NCBI GenBank assembly: GCA_029879945.1
Contig: JAOUPJ010000128.1
Span: 1-9,616 of the forward strand
Reading direction: 5' to 3'
DNA: 9,616 nt
DNA from: Gammaproteobacteria bacterium
GTDB lineage: Bacteria; Pseudomonadota; Gammaproteobacteria; S012-40
The notes below the pieces were generated by a model that was not told the DNA's origin, ran no database searches, and worked only from the letters and a program-made list of their open reading frames with translations. A program made the translations under genes and the position numbers. Shown here in pieces: positions 7,313 to 9,616 of this stretch. Position 1 is the stretch's first letter. Every line of letters begins with the position of its first letter.

Positions 7313-7844
7313 GGTGCTCATCTCCTAGAATATTCTGTAGAGTGACCGTTGCACGGTGTAAATGGGTTTTCACGCTACCCTGTGAACAGCCCATAATGTC
7401 TGCCGTTTGTGACACATCAAAGCCTTCCCATAATCGAAGTACGACGGCCTGTTGCTGCCTGATGGGCAAATTGGCGATCGCCTTTTCTATTTTTTCAGCC
7501 TGCTGCACACGCTCCAGCAGGCGATCAGGTCTAAGCTGATCGAAGTCCGCAAATTGTTCAATCTCATTGTCTTCCTCATTTTCCTCTTGGGCGGAAAACA
7601 CGCCGAACAGGCCCCGAATCTTTTTCCCTCTGTGCCAATCCAGAATTCGATTGTTTAGAATCTTAAAAAACAACAGATTCCACTGTTCTACATCAAGATG
7701 TAAATATTTCTGCACCAATTTGTACATGGCGTCTTGCACCAGATCTAGCGATTCATCACGGTCTCGCGTCGCCAGCCAGGCCATTTTATAGGCCCTATGC
7801 TCAACCGAGGCCAAAAATCTGTCTAGAGTAGGCAGCTTATCCAG
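7305..7844 (-). CDS. ECF-family RNA polymerase sigma factor, probable non-AUG start
   Basis: The protein has sigma70 region 2 (HRAYKMAWLATRDRDESLDL, then VQDAMYKLVQKY, with the FFKILNNRILDWHRG helix behind it) and region 4 (ANLPIRQQQAVVLRLWEGFD, then a helix-turn-helix ending GSVKTHLHRA). An acidic linker (EENEEDNEIEQ) joins them. No region 3 is present, as expected of ECF factors. The first conventional start is TTG at 7814, but the frame stays open upstream to a stop at 7850 and encodes LDKLPTLDRF before LASVEHRA. An LDRFLASVE-type N-terminus is what I expect for this sigma type. GAAGGA (7857-7852) lies 7 nt before CTG (7844) and 4 nt before ATT (7847), but 37 nt before the TTG. I therefore place the start at CTG (179 residues); the conservative alternative is 7814 (169 residues). 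It heads the six-gene run and is probably regulated by the membrane protein encoded next. Confidence 0.85.
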   Translation of the reverse strand: MDKLPTLDRFLASVEHRAYKMAWLATRDRDESLDLVQDAMYKLVQKYLHLDVEQWNLLFFKILNNRILDWHRGKKIRGLFGVFSAQEENEEDNEIEQFADFDQLRPDRLLERVQQAEKIEKAIANLPIRQQQAVVLRLWEGFDVSQTADIMGCSQGSVKTHLHRATVTLQNILGDEHHD

Positions 7845-7851
7845 AATCTAG

Positions 7852-7857
7852 TCCTTC
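7852..7857 (-). promoter_or_regulatory. Shine-Dalgarno GAAGGA that decides the sigma gene start
   Basis: GAAGGA on the minus strand sits 7 nt before the CTG at 7844 and 4 nt before the ATT at 7847, both in frame with the sigma gene. No ATG or GTG lies between it and the first conventional start (TTG, 7814), and the only nearby ATG (7861) is followed at once by a stop codon. Confidence 0.55.
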
Positions 7858-7880
7858 ACATAAAATCAATCATTTAGGAC

Positions 7881-7886
7881 ATTGTA
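7881..7886 (-). promoter_or_regulatory. -10 candidate TACAAT for the sigma operon
   Basis: TACAAT on the minus strand matches the sigma70 -10 at 5 of 6 positions and would give a leader of about 30 nt to the proposed CTG start. No good -35 is seen 16-18 nt upstream. The overlapping TCTA could instead be the -10 of an ECF promoter, but a GGAAC-like -35 at the right distance is absent. Read-through from metH-yaiI cannot be excluded. Confidence 0.35.
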
Positions 7887-7904
7887 GACCAAAGCACACC
7901 GTCA

Positions 7905-7922
7905 CCGAAATGCAGATTTCGG
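7905..7922. repeat. Inverted repeat between yaiI and the sigma gene
   Basis: A perfect 7-bp stem (CCGAAAT pairing with ATTTCGG, loop of 4 nt) lies in the 136-nt gap 7845-7980. On the minus strand no T run follows it, so it is a poor intrinsic terminator for the metH-yaiI pair. It also lies just upstream of the -10 candidate at 7881-7886, where it could be an operator. The function is unknown. I see no gene in the gap. Confidence 0.35.
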
Positions 7923-7980
7923 GATAAAACTCGGCTCCACAACTGGAATAACGCAAAAGAAAGCGAATGGTTGACAGAAA

Positions 7981-8436
7981 TCAGGAATTTTTTTTCGCCT
8001 GAACCAACAAACGATCCAGATTATTGGCAAAGGCCTGCTTATCTTTCTGATTTAGAGGAGGAGGACCACCGGTTTGAATACCACTGGCGCGCATGGTGTC
8101 CATGAAATCACGGATTGCCAGACGCTCGCCAATGCTATTGGCATTATACAGCTCCCCCCTAGGATTCAGGGCATGACCACCTTTATTGATGACCTCTGAG
8201 GCAAGCGGTATATCCGCCGTAACAACCAGATCCCCTGCCTGCACCTGTTTCACAATTTCATTGTCGGCGATATCAAAGCCGGAAGGCACACGCAGTGTTT
8301 TTAGAAAGGGGGACTTGGGCACTGAAAGCGATTGATTGGCAACAAAGGTAGCGAGAGTTCGGGTTCGCGTAGCGGCCCGGTAGAGAATCTCTTTGATCAC
8401 TACCGGACACGCATCTGCATCAACCCATATCTTCAT
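7981..8436 (-). CDS. yaiI: YaiI/YqxD (UPF0178, DUF188) family protein
   Basis: This 151-residue protein matches the YaiI/YqxD family throughout. It begins MKIWVDADACPVVIKEIL, contains VANQSL, then GFDIADNEIVKQVQAGDLVV followed by TADIPLA, HALNPRGELY, and RDFMDTMRASGIQTGGPPPL near the end. The conserved Asp residues (DADACP, DNEIV, TADIP) form a PIN-like acidic pattern, so a nuclease-like fold has been suggested for the family, but the function is not established. The open frame extends to an ATG at 8478, which would overlap metH by 34 nt. I chose 8436 because family members begin at the MKIWVDADACP segment; no strong ribosome-binding site precedes either. It starts 8 nt after the metH stop and is probably cotranscribed with it. 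It is cytoplasmic. Confidence 0.93.
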   Translation of the reverse strand: MKIWVDADACPVVIKEILYRAATRTRTLATFVANQSLSVPKSPFLKTLRVPSGFDIADNEIVKQVQAGDLVVTADIPLASEVINKGGHALNPRGELYNANSIGERLAIRDFMDTMRASGIQTGGPPPLNQKDKQAFANNLDRLLVQAKKNS

Positions 8437-8444
8437 AAGATTGA

Positions 8445-9616
8445 CTACGAATCGTAACCAAGATTCGGTGCCAACCAACGTTCTACTTCGGATAGGGACA
8501 TGGACTTGCGCTTGGCATAGCTATCAACTTGATCCCGATTTATTTTACCAACGGCAAAATACTGTGAATCGGGATGCGAGAAATAGATTCCGCTTACTGA
8601 TGCCGCCGGCAACATGGCAAAGTGCTCGGTCAATTTAATCCCTGTATGCTTTTCTACTTCAAGCAAGTCCCAAAGCTTTTGCTTTTCAGTGTGATCGGGA
8701 CAGGCCGGATAGCCTGGCGCCGGACGAATACCCGTATAACGCTCACGAATCAGCGCCTCGTTATCCAACTCTTCTTCAGGCATATAGCCCCAAAACTCGG
8801 TACGAACGCGCTGATGCAAGCGTTCGGCAAAGGACTCCGCCAATCGATCAGCCAGCGCTTTGAGCATAATGGAATTATAGTCGTCGTGTTGTGATTCAAA
8901 GCGCTGTACGTGTTCCTCGATCCCAATTCCCGCCGTGACGGCAAACACGCCGACATGGTCTTTTAACTCAGTCGTCTTAGGTGCCACAAAATCTGCCAGA
9001 CACAAATTGGGGCCGGAACGCGGCTTCTCTTGTTGTTGGCGCAAGAAATTGAGGGTCGTCAACACTTCCGAACGTGATTCATCTTTATATACTTCCACAT
9101 CGTCATCATTTACGCTGTTGGCCGGAAATAGTTTCATCACCGCCTTGGCCTTTAGCCATCGATGATTGACGATCTGCGTCAACATGGCTTGCGCATCATC
9201 GAAAAGCTTCTTGGCCTCTTTGCCCTTCTCTGGGTCATTGATGATCTTGGGATAACTCCCTTTCAATTCCCAGGTGTGGAAAAAAGGAGTCCAGTCTATA
9301 AACTTGATCAGCTCTTCAATGGAATAATCTTCAAAGACAATCAGTTTGGTGTCATTGGGCTCAGGCAGCGGTCGTTCAATGAGAGGCCATTCTATTTTGG
9401 CCTTATTTTTTCTCGCATTCTCTAAACTCAACCACTTAGCGGTAGCTTTGCGACCGGCGTGCTGAATACGAACTGTCTCATATTCATCTTTAATGCGTTG
9501 AACAAATTCATCTCGCTTTGTCTCTGAGATCAAGTTTTGCGCCACGCCTACAGCGCGAGATGCGTCCTTTACCCAAACGGTTTGATTACCTTGGTAGAAA
9601 GGCTCAATTTTTAGGG
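8445..9616 (-). CDS. metH: Cobalamin-dependent methionine synthase, C-terminal part (cut by window edge)
   Basis: The last 389 residues of MetH are present and the frame runs off the right edge. MetH moves a methyl group from methyltetrahydrofolate through cobalamin to homocysteine; this part is the reactivation domain, which binds S-adenosylmethionine to remethylate oxidised cobalamin. Signatures include VWVKDASRAVGVAQNLIS at the linker, IDWTPFFHTW (Asp107 of the fragment), GIRPAPGYPACPDHTEK (Arg297 and the GYPACP loop), SGIYFSHPDSQYFAVGKI (Tyr344) and the terminal LAPNLGY. These correspond to the AdoMet-binding Asp, Arg and Tyr of Escherichia coli MetH. The homocysteine, folate and cobalamin domains lie outside the window. 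A GTG at 9545 is internal and not a start, because the family sequence continues upstream without a break. The domain shows no damage. yaiI follows after 8 nt. Confidence 0.96.
   Translation of the reverse strand, partial: LKIEPFYQGNQTVWVKDASRAVGVAQNLISETKRDEFVQRIKDEYETVRIQHAGRKATAKWLSLENARKNKAKIEWPLIERPLPEPNDTKLIVFEDYSIEELIKFIDWTPFFHTWELKGSYPKIINDPEKGKEAKKLFDDAQAMLTQIVNHRWLKAKAVMKLFPANSVNDDDVEVYKDESRSEVLTTLNFLRQQQEKPRSGPNLCLADFVAPKTTELKDHVGVFAVTAGIGIEEHVQRFESQHDDYNSIMLKALADRLAESFAERLHQRVRTEFWGYMPEEELDNEALIRERYTGIRPAPGYPACPDHTEKQKLWDLLEVEKHTGIKLTEHFAMLPAASVSGIYFSHPDSQYFAVGKINRDQVDSYAKRKSMSLSEVERWLAPNLGYDS

Noticed and set aside
7936..7947. Small inverted repeat TCCA-CAAC-TGGA
   Set aside because: A 4-bp arm is expected often by chance and nothing around it supports a function.
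8437..8478. N-terminal extension of the YaiI-family gene to the ATG at 8478
   Set aside because: The family begins at MKIWVDADACP, and the extension would overlap the end of metH.
9543..9545. GTG at 9545 as a gene start
   Set aside because: MetH sequence (VWVKDASRAVGV) continues upstream in the same frame to the window edge, so this codon is internal.

Overview
The window looks like chromosomal DNA of a gammaproteobacterium, probably a marine or environmental lineage. This rests on the MetH activation domain, the YaiI-type protein and an ECF sigma cassette carrying DUF3619-like and DUF3106 genes. The genus cannot be named from the sequence. There are ten protein genes. Both end genes are cut by the window edges. 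I see no tRNA, rRNA, CRISPR array, insertion sequence or phage gene.

Layout: (1) positions 2-502 (+) are the 3' part of a DUF4336 metallo-beta-lactamase-fold protein. (2) 677-2491 (+) is a seven-helix membrane protein with the layout of a hybrid sensor histidine kinase, but its phosphoacceptor His, its G2 ATP-lid motif and its receiver Asp and Lys are all replaced, so it looks like a pseudokinase. (3) 2504-3268 (-), convergent with it, is an orphan helical protein whose His/Glu pattern suggests a heme-oxygenase-like, possibly diiron, fold. (4) 7844 down to 3443 (-) is a six-gene run: ECF sigma factor, single-pass DUF3619-like anti-sigma candidate, 74-residue acidic exported protein, basic exported DUF3106 protein, outer-membrane beta-barrel candidate, and a DUF4382/DUF5666-like lipoprotein. 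The first three junctions overlap, the next gap is 7 nt, the last gap is 87 nt, and a strong hairpin follows the last gene. (5) 8436-7981 and >9616-8445 (-) are a YaiI/YqxD-family gene directly behind the 3' part of metH.

How the parts may work together: the sigma cassette reads as a self-contained cell-envelope regulon. A cytoplasmic sigma factor sits beside a membrane-anchored partner, two small exported proteins of opposite charge, and two envelope products that are plausible outputs. That is inference from gene order and localisation signals. The sigma gene also has an unusual start: a good Shine-Dalgarno sequence and the N-terminal sequence point to a CTG or ATT start upstream of the first conventional TTG. 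The metH-yaiI pair is ordinary housekeeping. The pseudokinase and the heme-oxygenase-like protein have no recognisable partners in the window.
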